A DNA stretch of 64,000 bases, taken from assembly GCA_034406715.1 (NCBI GenBank), contig CP137866.1:62001-126000 (forward strand), written 5' to 3'. The notes beneath the pieces are model-generated. The model did no database searches. It saw only the letters and a list, made by a program, of their open reading frames with translations, and had not been told where the DNA came from. Source of the DNA: Rhodotorula mucilaginosa. Taxonomy: Eukaryota > Basidiomycota > Microbotryomycetes > Sporidiobolales > Sporidiobolaceae. The translations under genes and the position numbers were made by a program. Below are positions 34,794 through 44,968 of the stretch, one piece after another (the first letter of the stretch is position 1; the number at the start of each line of letters is the position of its first letter).

Positions 34794-35563
34794 CTACCTG
34801 TTCTTCTTCGCAGCGTCCGAGTCTTGCGGTGCCGGTGCCGGTGCGACGGCCGGAACGGGCTGGTCCCAGTTGTCTTGAGGTCGTTCGGCGTACCCTTGCG
34901 CGCCTTGGAGGGCTAGCACACCCGTGAGTGAGACCTGCAGGGCGGAAGCTGGTGTCAATTGACGGAGAGACCTCCTTCCCCGCTGCGTTGAGACCCTCGC
35001 CGCCTCGGAGAGAGACTCACTGCGATGATCATGTGGGAAGCTGCGACGCTCTGCAACGCTTCTGTGAGTTTTGCCTCGCTGAAACGGTCGAGGCTGGCGG
35101 GGGAGAAGGACGAGCCGGGCCGGACGAGGTCGAGGGGCAGGTAGCGCAATGCGGCGAGGACGTTGGAGGTGTAGACTGCCGCGGCCGAGGCAAGGAGGAC
35201 TGGCCAGCGTCGCACCCGTTTGCTTTCGTCAGTCCTTGTTGTTTTTCTCTCACTCCGAAGAACGAGGAACTCACGCGAGGTACCTCCGTCAAAGAGCAAA
35301 CCCTGGACGGGGTTGAGGACGAGTTTGGCAAACGCAGCGCCGAGGGCTGCGACTGCGAGGGAGCTGAGCCCCGTGACGTAGAACCTCGGTGCGTGGTAGA
35401 TGTGCGAGTAGTAGCGGAGTGCGCTGTTGACGGCGTCCGAGGGGAGGACGGGGCCTTGCCAGATGAGGGCGTGGTCGGCGAGCCAGTGGACGAAGAAGGC
35501 GCCGAGGAGGATCGAGGTGGCGACGAGGATGACCTTGTTGAGGTACCACTGCACCGAAGGCAT
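34794..35563 (-). CDS. SHR3: SHR3-type ER chaperone for amino-acid permeases
   Basis: Shr3 sits in the ER membrane and prevents aggregation of newly made amino-acid permeases so they can enter COPII vesicles. Three exons (35563-35275, 35199-35021, 34934-34794) give 202 residues with four hydrophobic segments: KVILVATSILLGAFFVHWLA, GLSSLAVAALGAAFAKLVL, LLLASAAAVYTSNVLAALRY and MIIAVSLTGVLALQGAQGYA. The order of HALIWQGP, AVNSALRYYSHIYHAP, SVAASHMIIA and QGYAE matches the yeast protein closely in length and spacing. The C-terminus is KKNR, which fits the KKxx dilysine COPI retrieval signal and agrees with ER residence. Divergent from ARP3 over 405 bp. Confidence 0.88.
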
Positions 35564-35968
35564 CCTGCGTTCGTGGTCCTGGTCAGAGCAGAGCCAGATA
35601 ATGGAGGGTCGGTCGCCGAAGTTGTCCTCCTGCGACTCTGCCCGTGTCCATCTCGCGCTCCCGGCCAGTCTCGAGCGTGACTCACCTCCGAGTCGACTAC
35701 AAGAGAGATAGCCTCGACCCCGCCCTCGTCGTCGTCTCCCTGTCAACTCCCGATCGACGTGACCGCCATCGTCATCCTCATCCGCCCCCACTCGGCCACC
35801 GCTACACACACACCTGCTCACTGCCTGCGCCCAGAAGCCTGTGAGGCGACCAAAGTAACCCGTGAGTCATTCATCCTCGCCGCCGTGATCCCCCCCTCAC
35901 CCGCCTAGTCCTTGCTGACCCCCACCACCTGCAGACGACCACTCCACCGCCGAACCCTCCTCCCCAAG
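35564..35968. other. Divergent promoter, SHR3 / ARP3
   Basis: 405 bp with pyrimidine-rich stretches just before the ARP3 ATG, as common in fungal 5' leaders. No coding feature or well-defined regulatory motif was recognised. Confidence 0.45.
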
Positions 35969-38059
35969 ATGTCACGCCTCGCACCCGTCGTACTCGACAA
36001 TGGTACAGGTTACACAAAGATGGGGTCAGTTCCCTCACACCCTCAGAGTGACGCTCACCCAGGCTCGGCTGACAACGTCTCCTCCGCCAGCTTCGCCGGC
36101 AACTCGGACCCCTCGTTCGTCATCCCGACCTGCATCGCCACCCGCGGCGGCTCCTCGTCCTCGTCCGGCTCGCGCGCTCCCGCCGTCGCGTCCAAGCCCT
36201 CCGGCCTCGGCGGCGCCTCGTCGTCGTCGTCGCACCTCTCCTCCAAGCGCGGCATCGAAGACCTCGACTTCTTTATCGGAGACGAGGCCCTCGCCAACAG
36301 CAAGACGTACAACATCAACTACCCGATCAAGCACGGCATGATCGACGATTGGGACCACATGGAGCGGTACTGGGAGCAGTGCATCTTCAAGTACCTCCGC
36401 ACCGAACCAGAGGACCACCACTTTCTCCTCGTACGTTCACCCCCACATCTCTCTCTCTCTCTCTCTCTCATTCGAATACCTGACTAACCCGCCGACTTGA
36501 CCCAGACTGAACCGCCCCTGAACCCGCCCGAGAACCGGGAAGCGACGGCCGAGATCTTTTTCGAGTCGTTCAACGTCCAAGGGTTGTACATTGCCGTGCA
36601 GGCCGTCCTCGCCCTCGCCGCGTCGTGGACGAGCAAGAGCGTCCAGCACCGCACCTTGACCGGCACCGTGATCGATTCCGGAGACGGCGTCACCCACGTC
36701 ATCCCCGTCGTAAGTGGGCACCCTTCGTTCCTAAGCGTGGCTTTGTGTGCTCGGACCCCCGTGTGTGATCTCGGTACCGAGTCGAGCTGGGGTGCTGATG
36801 ATCTCGCGTTTTCCCCTCCCTCTCTCCCTCCCTCTCTCCCTCCCTCCCTCCCTCCCTTCTTCGTCGGCCCTGGCCCATCCGCTCGTTCCCGCTGTCGATG
36901 TGATGTGATGCCACCCGGAACGTAAACACAGGCGGAAGGGTACGTGATCGGTTCCGCGATCCGTCACATCCCGATCGCAGGGCGCGACATTTCCTCGTTC
37001 GTGCAGCAACTGTTGCGCGACCGGAACGAGTCGGGGATCCCACCCGAAGATTCGCTCCGCGTCGCCGAAAAGATCAAGGAGGACTACAGTTACGTCTGTG
37101 GGGACATGGTCAAGGAGTTTTCGAAATACGACCGCGAGCCGGAAAAGTTCTTTGCCAAGTACGAGGGCGAGCATTCCGTCACGGGCAGGGTGCGTTTTTC
37201 CCCACTTTCGTCCCTCGGTTGGGGCTTGATGCGGCTACGCACGAAGTGTGAGCTAACAAGATTACTGACGAGTGAACTGTTTCTTATCCCCCTACGAATC
37301 CGGATCTCCCCCCCCCCCCCCCCCTCGATTGCGACTCGCCGCGCGCGCAGAAGTACTCTGTCGACGTCGGCTACGAGCGGTTCCTCGCGCCCGAAATCTT
37401 TTTCAACCCCGAGATCTACTCGTCCGACTTCCTGACCCCTCTCCCTCAAGTCGTCGACCAAGTGATCCAAAACTCGCCGATCGACGTCCGCCGCGGGTTG
37501 TACTCGAACATTGTCCTGTCGGGCGGCAGCACCATGTTTGATCACTTTGGAAGGAGGTTGCAGCGCGATCTGAAGGGGATCGTGGATCAGAGGATCGCGT
37601 CGAGCGAGATGGCGTCGGGGAGTCACCTCAAGGTAAACGCGCAGTGTGCAACGATTGGTGTCCCGCGGCAGCAGCACTGATACCCTTTTCCTCCTCGCCC
37701 TGGTTTTCTTTTTTACCAGTCCTCGGGCCTCGACGTCAACGTCATCTCGCACAAGAAGCAGCGGTACGCGCCTTGGTTCGGTGCCTCGCTCCTGGCTTCG
37801 ACGCCCGAGTTCCCGAGCTACTGCCACAGCAAGGAGGCGTACCAAGAGTATGGTGCGTGATTTGAGAGTCTTCTACGATCATGGCGTGCTTCGCTTTTAT
37901 GGAGCTCTCTCTCTCGCTCGCTCGCTCGCGATGAGTGCTGAGTGCTGCCCGGCCGCGTCCGCCTGTGATCGATCACGACTGACCTGGGCATGTTCCGCCC
38001 CTCAAACAGGACCTTCCCTCGTGCGCCGCTTTGCCATCTTTGGCAGCGCCACCGACTAG
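35969..38059 (+). CDS. ARP3: Actin-related protein 3, Arp2/3 complex subunit
   Basis: Arp3 pairs with Arp2 to nucleate branched actin filaments at endocytic patches. Seven exons (35969-36024, 36091-36430, 36506-36709, 36929-37189, 37351-37632, 37720-37852, 38010-38059) give 441 residues (human 418). The match is strong throughout: [94 protein letters not shown] and [19 protein letters not shown]. The extra length is mainly a serine-rich insert (about 36150-36240) in the D-loop region before the [11 protein letters not shown] segment. Intron 4 contains a run of 17 C. Confidence 0.97.
37308..37324 (+). repeat. Poly-C tract in ARP3 intron
   Basis: A run of 17 consecutive C bases lies 26 nt before the 3' splice site of the intron between exons 4 and 5 of ARP3. 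It forms part of the polypyrimidine tract and is a likely spot for length variation or sequencing error. Confidence 0.85.
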
Positions 38060-38672
38060 AGCAGCGGAAGCAAAGGCCCCTGCGGAGGTATTTGGAAACG
38101 TGAGAAAGAAGCGGGTCTCAAGGACAAGGGATGGGAGGCGGGAGGGAAGATATCCCGTTGCGCCTCCCTCACGCAGTCGCACCCGAATCGAATGTGTAAA
38201 GACAGTTATTTCCGTGCTTCTCCCCCTCCTTGAGCGTGAGGATGCCGGAGCTGCAGCGCCGGCTTTGATCCGAAAGATGGAAGAAAGGACGGGAAATCGA
38301 CTTTGGCGAAATGCGCGTTCCAGAACTTCGAAAACCCAACAGCACAGGGTATAATCTCGACAGCAAATCTGGGATGGAAGCTGGGGCTATGTCCGGAATC
38401 GAGTTCCGACCCCGTGCATTCGTCGTTCACGTGCAAAAAATCTCTGATCCCAGTCTCAGGCCAACTCGGCGTGCTGCGCACCCTTGCTGCTCCTCTGCAC
38501 CCGCAAGGCTCCAGTAATCGCACTCGGGTCTCCGAGATTACGCTTCGGACTAGGGCCCTTCTTCCCACGCTGAGAGCGCCCCCAAGCTGCTTCGATCCTT
38601 CCGACGCGGTGCCGCTCACAGCGTTCCGATCCCAACTCACTCTCTCTTCGGTCAGCGAGAGATAAGAGCGAG
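38060..38672. other. Intergenic, ARP3 3' flank / TEN1 promoter
   Basis: 613 bp with no supported exon on either strand. Both neighbours are on the plus strand. Confidence 0.45.
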
Positions 38673-39295
38673 ATGCCTCCCGGGATTCCGAACGAGCCTG
38701 CTCGGCTATGCCTGCTCGGGTCCCTTCCTCCCGCCGAGGTCGCTCACCCGCCTCGCGTTCGCCTCGTCGGCCGGTGCGTCTCGCCCCCTGCCTCTCTCTC
38801 TCTCTCGCTCGCTCGTGTGTGTACATGAAGGCTGACTCCAGCGGAATGAGACGACCAACAGCGTAGCGGCCTTACTGCCGGAAGTTTCGCTCGCCGTCCT
38901 CGTCGATACTACCGAGCCCGCGGCCGCTGTGTTGATTGATCTCTCGTCGCCAGTCTTGAGAGGCGGGAGGGCCCCTCCGAGACTCAAGGACCGAATCATG
39001 GTTACCGGACAAGTGACCCGTCCCGCCGTGAGTTCAGTGACCACAGCGACTTCCGAACGCCGATTCCTCGTAGACCCCGACTGACCCTGACAAACGCTGT
39101 ATGGAACAGGAACCGATCACGACACCCCCCGCCCTCCAAGTCCCCCTCCCCGTTCCGATCACAAGGCCCCTCGATCTCGACACGGTCATCCAAGTCGAGA
39201 GGTTCGAACCGTGCGAAGACCTCGACATGGAACAGTGGCGCGCCGCCGTGCGAGCTGTACAACGAGTCGTCCATACGCGGCACCAGCGGACGTGA
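38673..39295 (+). CDS. TEN1: Telomere-capping CST subunit Ten1 (OB fold)
   Basis: Ten1 binds Stn1 and protects chromosome ends; it also assists lagging-strand fill-in. Three exons (38673-38773, 38862-39027, 39110-39295) keep one phase and give 150 residues. Features follow the family order: a start leading to LLGSLPPAEVAHPPRVRLVG, then a beta strand SLAVLVDT, then KDRIMVTGQV, and a C-terminal helix region RFEPCEDLDMEQWRAAVRAV that parallels the R-x-x-x-C-x-x-x-(L/M)-(D/N) end of human and fission-yeast Ten1. Size also fits (human 123). The 3' acceptor of intron 1 is the later of two candidates; the first gives a stop. Identity rests on pattern matching in a fast-evolving family, so confidence is moderate. 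Confidence 0.72.
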
Positions 39296-39538
39296 CATAG
39301 CATGAATACATGCGTCGCCGACCTTGTCTGGACAACGGACGACTGTCGAGAAAAGACGGAGCAACGGAGATGTTGCATGCATGCAGGCGGAGGCGGCGGT
39401 GGCGAAGGAACTCTTACATGCGCCCTTCTATTCTTCTTCTTCTTCTATAAGTTTCTATGCTCTACCGAGCGGGTCGTCTATGTCAAAAGGGAGGCAAAAG
39501 CAAAGGAGGGGGACGGATCCTGGCCAAACTCCATATCA

Positions 39539-41064
39539 TCATCGCCAACCCCTCTGTTCAACCTCTTGCCGCAACGCCTTGATCGCGCTCGGTCCGGCCT
39601 TGCAACAGCCCCCAACGACCACCCCCGCCCAGGGCGACGGCGACGACGACGCAGAGGCGGGGTTGGGGACGGCGTCTTTGACGGCGTCGGCGACGAGTCG
39701 AGCCCAACTCGAGTCGGTCAAGCCGGTCGGGTGGTGCCACGACCTCGAGACGACGTCGTACACGGCTCCTCCGTCCGGGTAGACCAACAACCACGGCTTG
39801 TCATCCTGGTTCTGATTTTGCAATCCTTCTTGTTGTTGTTGAAGTTTGGCAACCTGGTCCGACAAGAGTCGGACGACCTCTCGCGCGTGGAGGGGCGACG
39901 TGCAATTGAAGCCGAGTCCGCCTGGAACTGCGTAGCCGTTGTTTGTTGGAGCGAGGGCCGCTTCGACGAGGAGGGGGACCTGGTCCGCCAGGGTCGGAAG
40001 ATGGGCGAGTTCGGGATCGGGGAAACGGACCGCGTCGTCCGAGTCGGACGTGCGAGGAAAGACGAGCGAGATGTAGAATGCCACAGGAGTGGAGGAGGTG
40101 GTGGTGGAGGTGGAGGTGGTGAAGATGTGCATGGCTTTGCGGATGGCGCGGATCTCGGTCAGGGACGGGACCGTCTCGAACGCGAGGACGTCCACCTTGG
40201 CCGAGTCTTGATCTTGGTCTTGCTGCCGCTCGCTCAAGAGGAAGTGCTGCAACCGCTGCAAGTGCCACGCCGCGAGGTGCACCTCTGCTTCACGGTCCTT
40301 GCTGTCGCCGGTTGTCGTCGTTGTCGGTGGGTAGGAAGCGCGGACCTGCTCGAGCGGGAGCGGGCACGCCTCGCGAGCTCTGGTAGAACACGCCGGTCGA
40401 GCGTTCTTTGCGGCGGTTTGGGGCGGTCCGAAAGGGGGAGGGTACGCTCCGGTGTATTCTTGACCGGGTTGGAGGGCCGAACCGTACGGTCCGAGCGAGA
40501 GGGCGACTCGAGGCTGTCCCCCCGACGACGACGACGAGGTGGATTGGCACGCCTTGGCTGCGACGGGGAGGGCGGCGGTCATGGTTTCGAGAGCGGTCGA
40601 GATGGTATCAGAGGAAGGAGCCGAGTCTGCCGAGTCTGCTGCGGGCAGGAACAGCGGCAGAGTCGACTGGTAGCTGTTTTCTCTCGAATCTCGCGCGCTG
40701 GTCAGTTCCCCCGCCGGATGGATGCATGAGGGTAGACTCCCCCAAGGCATGGACTGACGTGCAAGTCTGGACCAAGTCTGCGCCTGCTTGGATCCACGTG
40801 TCGTGCAACTGGGCGAGTTGGTCTCTGCCGTGTTGGGTGGCGAGCAGTTCCGAGGACCACAGGGCGGAATCGAGGGCGAGGTTGAACGGCGGAGCTTGCA
40901 GAGTGGTTCCCATTCCGCCGTCTGGCGGTGACGGTGTATCCGGGCATCATTACAGTCAGCCCCATAGCGTGAATCGCGAAAGAGTGGAAGAGGTGCGCAC
41001 CGAGGACGACGAGGCGGCGGTCGGACGAGGGTGGCCATACGTGGGAGAGCGAGTGCTGGACCAT
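39539..41064 (-). CDS. MHT1: Homocysteine S-methyltransferase (Mht1/Sam4 type)
   Basis: Transfers a methyl group from S-methylmethionine or S-adenosylmethionine to homocysteine, making methionine. Three exons (41064-41001, 40921-40759, 40673-39539) give 453 residues. Joining exon 1 to 2 restores VVLDGGMGTTLQ, and exon 2 to 3 restores GADLVQTCTYQSTL. The zinc ligands are visible as the Cys in GLGFNCTSP and the paired Cys in VVVGGCCKAGP near the C-terminus. VALSLGPYGSALQPGQEYTG is the conserved central segment. It is longer than yeast Mht1 (324) because of Gln/Ser/Thr-rich inserts. It shares a 158 bp divergent promoter with QCR6. Confidence 0.92.
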
Positions 41065-41127
41065 GGTGGTCGCTGCAGGTCCACTCGAGCCTGCCGGAGT
41101 GCGTAGAGCGAGAGCAGCGCGAGCCGA

Positions 41128-41132
41128 CCAAT
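41128..41132 (+). promoter_or_regulatory. CCAAT box in QCR6/MHT1 promoter
   Basis: CCAAT (in GACCAATCA) lies 91 bp upstream of the QCR6 ATG and 64 bp upstream of the divergent MHT1 ATG. Respiratory-chain genes in fungi are classic targets of the CCAAT-binding HAP complex, so a role in QCR6 expression is plausible though unproven. Confidence 0.5.
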
Positions 41133-41222
41133 CAACTCCGCGTCGCTTCGAATCGTTTCGCTCTCTCCGCTTCCTCTCGCACTCTCGCACTCTAGCCCCG
41201 ATCGATCGAGCGAGACCAAAAG

Positions 41223-42088
41223 ATGCTCTCTGCCCTCTTTGACTCGCTCTTCTCGTCCGCGTCCCCGCTCGACTGCGAAGCGCCGGGAGTCCACGCCGGC
41301 GAGAACCCGTCGTCCCAGTCCGACACCCCGTCCGACATCATCTCGGACCCCGAACAGGCAAAGGAGCACAAGCAGCAGCTCGGCGACAAGATCGAACAGG
41401 CAGACGGCGCCACCGCCGCACCCGCAGACGACGAGGAGGAGGAGGAGGAAGAGGTCCCCGATGTATGAGCCCTTTCTCTCTCTCTTTCTGCAGTCGAGGC
41501 GGGCTACTGACCGTGGTAACTGTTGCACTTCATCAGCAAGGCGAGCAGATCCGGGAGGGTGAGTCGTCGTCGCGCCTCTCACGAGGAGGTCTACCTCTCA
41601 GCATCTTGCACCGCCCGCTTGACCCAAACCCCGGCCCACCCTACACACACGATCCATGAAAATTGACACCGGTAACCCACGCTTACAGCCTGCGGCCAGA
41701 CCAAGGCGTGCAAGACGTTCCTGCACCACCTCGAAGAGTGCGGAGAGCGCCTCGCCGAGGGAAAGACGATCGTCCAGAACGAGACCTGCGTCGAGGAACT
41801 CTGTCAGTCCAGTCCCTGCTTTCCTCCTCTGCCTCGGTGTTGAGGCGTCTTCCGGCCTGGGGAAGCCACCGCGGGTGTTTGAAGGCCGAAACGAGATTCC
41901 TGAGCGTGGTGGGCTAACTCCACGAAACTCTCGCCGCGCACCAGTCCACTACATGCACTGCGTCGACGAATGCGTAAGCCTCCTGCATTTTGGCACCCGC
42001 CATCCTGAATTTCTTCATACGAGATCGTCTGATCCCCTTGGCCATTCACTTGCAGGCTGCGCCCAAGATCTTTGCCGCCCTCAAGTAA
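41223..42088 (+). CDS. QCR6: Cytochrome bc1 complex subunit 6 (acidic hinge protein)
   Basis: Qcr6 sits on the intermembrane side of complex III and eases cytochrome c docking to cytochrome c1. Five exons (41223-41462, 41537-41558, 41689-41802, 41945-41973, 42056-42088) give 145 residues. The N-terminal half is acidic (DDEEEEEEEVPD), and the C-terminal half carries the hinge cysteines: ACGQTKACKTFLHHLEECGE, then ETCVEEL joined to FHYMHCVDECAAPKIFAALK. Two exons are only 22 and 29 nt long. The first 20 residues are hydrophobic and may aid import. Confidence 0.95.
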
Positions 42089-42440
42089 AAAAGCGGACGA
42101 CAGAATGCAACGCACGCGCGCTCTGACGCCCAGAGAAGGAGGAGGAGGGCGTAATCGTCTGTGGTATGTGGAACTAGAGGAGGAGGTGGTGGAGGATTCT
42201 GTTCTCGCGAGAGAGACCCGACCCTGGTGATATGCAACCGAAGAAAGAATAACACCCAATAAGGTTCCTGGCTCCCGAGTTGTCCGAGTCGCATCGTCGA
42301 GAAAGGTGTTTCTTCAAGCGCGTATGTAGATGAGTACTGTGACACAGAGCCAACGGCGGATTCAGATGGTGAGGAATTTCGTTTCGCTCTTCCCTCATCG
42401 TCATCCCGACTCAGTCCAGTCTGGGATCAAAGCGGCGGCC

Positions 42441-44602
42441 ATGCTCTCTGCGGCGTTCACGAATCGACTCAGCCCCGCGTCGTCCACGGCAGACCACGCC
42501 TCGGTCATCGTCCTGAGCGACTCGCAGTTCGAACCGTCGCTCGTCGTCCTGCGCCAATTCGTCCATGCGGCACTACGCGATGCTTCTTCCTCTGCCAGGG
42601 TTATCGACCAGAAGAACAAAACCGACCAGGTTCGATACGGGCGACAACGACAAAGGCAACGACGACCCCAGGACCGGGACGAGGAGCAGAACGTCGTCTT
42701 GATCAGTCTCGAACATGCTCCCGAACGGATCCTCCCGACCACGACATGTCCTGCCACTCGGGAGCGAGAACGAGTTCGAATCATCGACGCGACGCTCTCG
42801 GGGCCTTATTGTCGCGCCAGCGCTACTACCGCATCATCGACAACTCGCCATGTCGACTTGTCTGGCGACAGCGCGGGGCACGATCCCACGACGCTGCTCC
42901 TTAACGCCATTCGGGACTCGATCGCCGAGATGGACAGGAGCGGTCGCCGAGGAGGAGGAGGAGGAGGAGGGGGAAGCTCACTGCCGCCGCAAACACAACA
43001 GGAAGCAGAGGAAGCAGCAGAGGAAGGCGAGCAGTCGAAGCGGCCTGTCCTGGTCGTGATCGATTCGGTCAACGCGCTCGCGGACGAGTTCTCGGCGGCG
43101 GGTGTAGGAGGAGGAGGGGGGTCCGCCGCGGCGGCGAGGTGTATCAAGCGTATTTGGGAAACTTTGCGAGGCAGAAGAGGTGCGTTCGGCGGTTCGCGGA
43201 GTCGCCACCCGGGGGCAAACTACATACCCCTGGGCTGCTTCAACACCCCGCTAAACGAAAAGAAAAAATCGGAGCTAATGCGCCCACACTGTGGCGGCTT
43301 CTCGCTTTTTTTTTTTTTTCCCGCTCGTGACCTCACCCACCCAGGTTCTCGATTGCTCCTCGTCCACCACGACGACTTTCCTTCTTTCCCCGCCGGACCC
43401 TCCGCCTCTACCGCCGCCACCGACCTGCACCTCCTCCCTTACCTCCTCAGTCCTTCCCTCTCCCCCTCAACTCTGCATCTCCTCCTCCGCCCTTCGGCTC
43501 ACCTCGAACTCCTCTCGCGCGAATACGGCCTCCCGCCCGATCCGGACGAGATCGCTTCTGATCCGAGAACGAGGGGTTTTTTGGAGAGTTTGGGCAAGAG
43601 GAGGGTGGGCGAGGCGTGGAAGAGGCCGGAACGGGCGGAGGAGGAGGACGAGAGGATTCAGGGAGGGAGGCTGTTGGTGGTGGGTGCGGGTGTGATTGGT
43701 GGTGGTGGTGGTGGTGGTGGTGGCCGTGATGGTTTTACCGATGTGGGGCGTAAGGAGGAGGAGGAGGCGGTCGAGGAGGACAGGCAAGGAGGAGGAGGAG
43801 GCGGTTGCATCGTCGAATGGTCTTCGCGCGGACTCCTCGAGGAAGATCCCTCGTCATCGTCGTCATTCGGCCGCTCTACTCGCACTTCGACTCGAGGAAC
43901 CGGAACACCCTTCGGCACGTCATCGAACGACGCAGCCGGCGCCGGCGCCGGCGAAGTGAAACGAGTAGTCCGGATGGGGTACACCGCCGTGCAGGTTGTG
44001 CGCGGTTCAGGAGGAACGGCGCTCGAAGTGAGAGAAGTGGCGGTCGGGCAGGTGCTGGATCCGAAGAGGATGGGGGTGCGAGCTGCCGTTTCTGGAGGAG
44101 GTCGTGGCGCGGACGAGGTACGTTTTCCGCGGCTTGTTACGTTAACTCGGCCTTTGTCCTTTGTCGAGTGACTTGTATCGACGAGTTGCTCGAGGTGCTG
44201 ATTGATGATTCGCGATATGCGCACGTACAGGCTTTCTCGTCAATTGCGAGACCGATTACTCTTCAATCTTCCGGACCGACGTCCTCCTCTGCCGAGAGGT
44301 CAAACACAAGCTCCGGTACACCTTCAACAACAACCTCAACAGCAACAACCGCTCTGCCATTCTCGCTCGACCTGACCGAGCAACAGCGCCTCGCGCGCTC
44401 GCGAGTCCTGAACCCGTACGCGGGGATCGACAAACCGATCTACGGAGAGGAAGGGTACCAAGTTCCGGTGGTACCCGGACTCGGAGTCGCTGGCGGGACG
44501 GGTTCAGGTTCGGGTTCAGGAGGAGGAGGAGGGATCGAGTATGTGGCGGATCGAGGGGATGATTTGGATGAGGAAGATCCGGATGAAGACCTCGAGTTGT
44601 AA
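42441..44602 (+). CDS. ELP5: Elongator complex subunit Elp5
   Basis: Elp5 is a RecA-fold subunit of the Elp4-5-6 ring that, with Elp1-3, modifies wobble uridines in tRNA. Three exons (42441-43179, 43345-44117, 44231-44602) give 627 residues. The fold's strands are visible as VIVLSDSQFEPSLVVLRQFV, NVVLISLEHAPERIL, RPVLVVIDSVNALADEFSA and, across the first join, SRLLLVHHDDFP. The C-terminus has the Elp5 signature LPFSLDLTEQQRLAR, a VLNPY segment and an acidic end with YVADRGDDLDEEDPDEDLEL. Catalytic ATPase motifs are absent, as in Elp5. Gly/Gln and Glu-rich inserts make it twice the usual size. An alternative start lies about 24 codons upstream. Confidence 0.85.
42951..42971 (+). repeat. GGA repeat in ELP5 exon 1
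   Basis: A GGA trinucleotide run encodes a polyglycine insert between the RecA-fold strands of Elp5; probably length-variable. Confidence 0.7.
43698..43723 (+). repeat. GGT repeat in ELP5 exon 2
   Basis: Eight or nine GGT units encode a second polyglycine insert in Elp5. Together with nearby GGA runs it makes an unusually glycine-rich disordered loop. Confidence 0.75.
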
Positions 44603-44968
44603 CCTCTTTCTCGAGACCTGCACGATTCCGATTGACAACAGGCTGCGACTCGCGCTGTCCATGGAGCTACACTGTATGCCGAATGCTGAGAGATCGGAGT
44701 CCGCGGGGATACGTCGAGAGGGAGAGGCGGTGCTACATGGGCTAAACTCGCTCTCTACGCCGACGCCCTCCAGAGGGGCTGCCTGCTATACACTCTCTGG
44801 TGCCACCCGCAGTCCGCCGGCACGCTCAGAGTACCGCGGTTTCACTCCCGCCGCCGTTCTCCTCCACTTGCCACCACATCTCTCCATCCCGGACCCGACT
44901 CCTCGTTTCGCTTCTACGTCAGCTCGGGCTCGGCGAGCGTCTAGCAGAGCAAACGTTCTACCGCTACG
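44603..44968. other. Intergenic, ELP5 / CUL3
   Basis: 366 bp between two genes on the plus strand. No supported coding sequence; should hold the CUL3 promoter and 5' leader. Confidence 0.45.

Noticed and set aside
36826-36860. CT/CCCT-rich tract in an ARP3 intron
   Set aside because: It is simple pyrimidine-rich intron sequence; no evidence of a promoter or mobile element.
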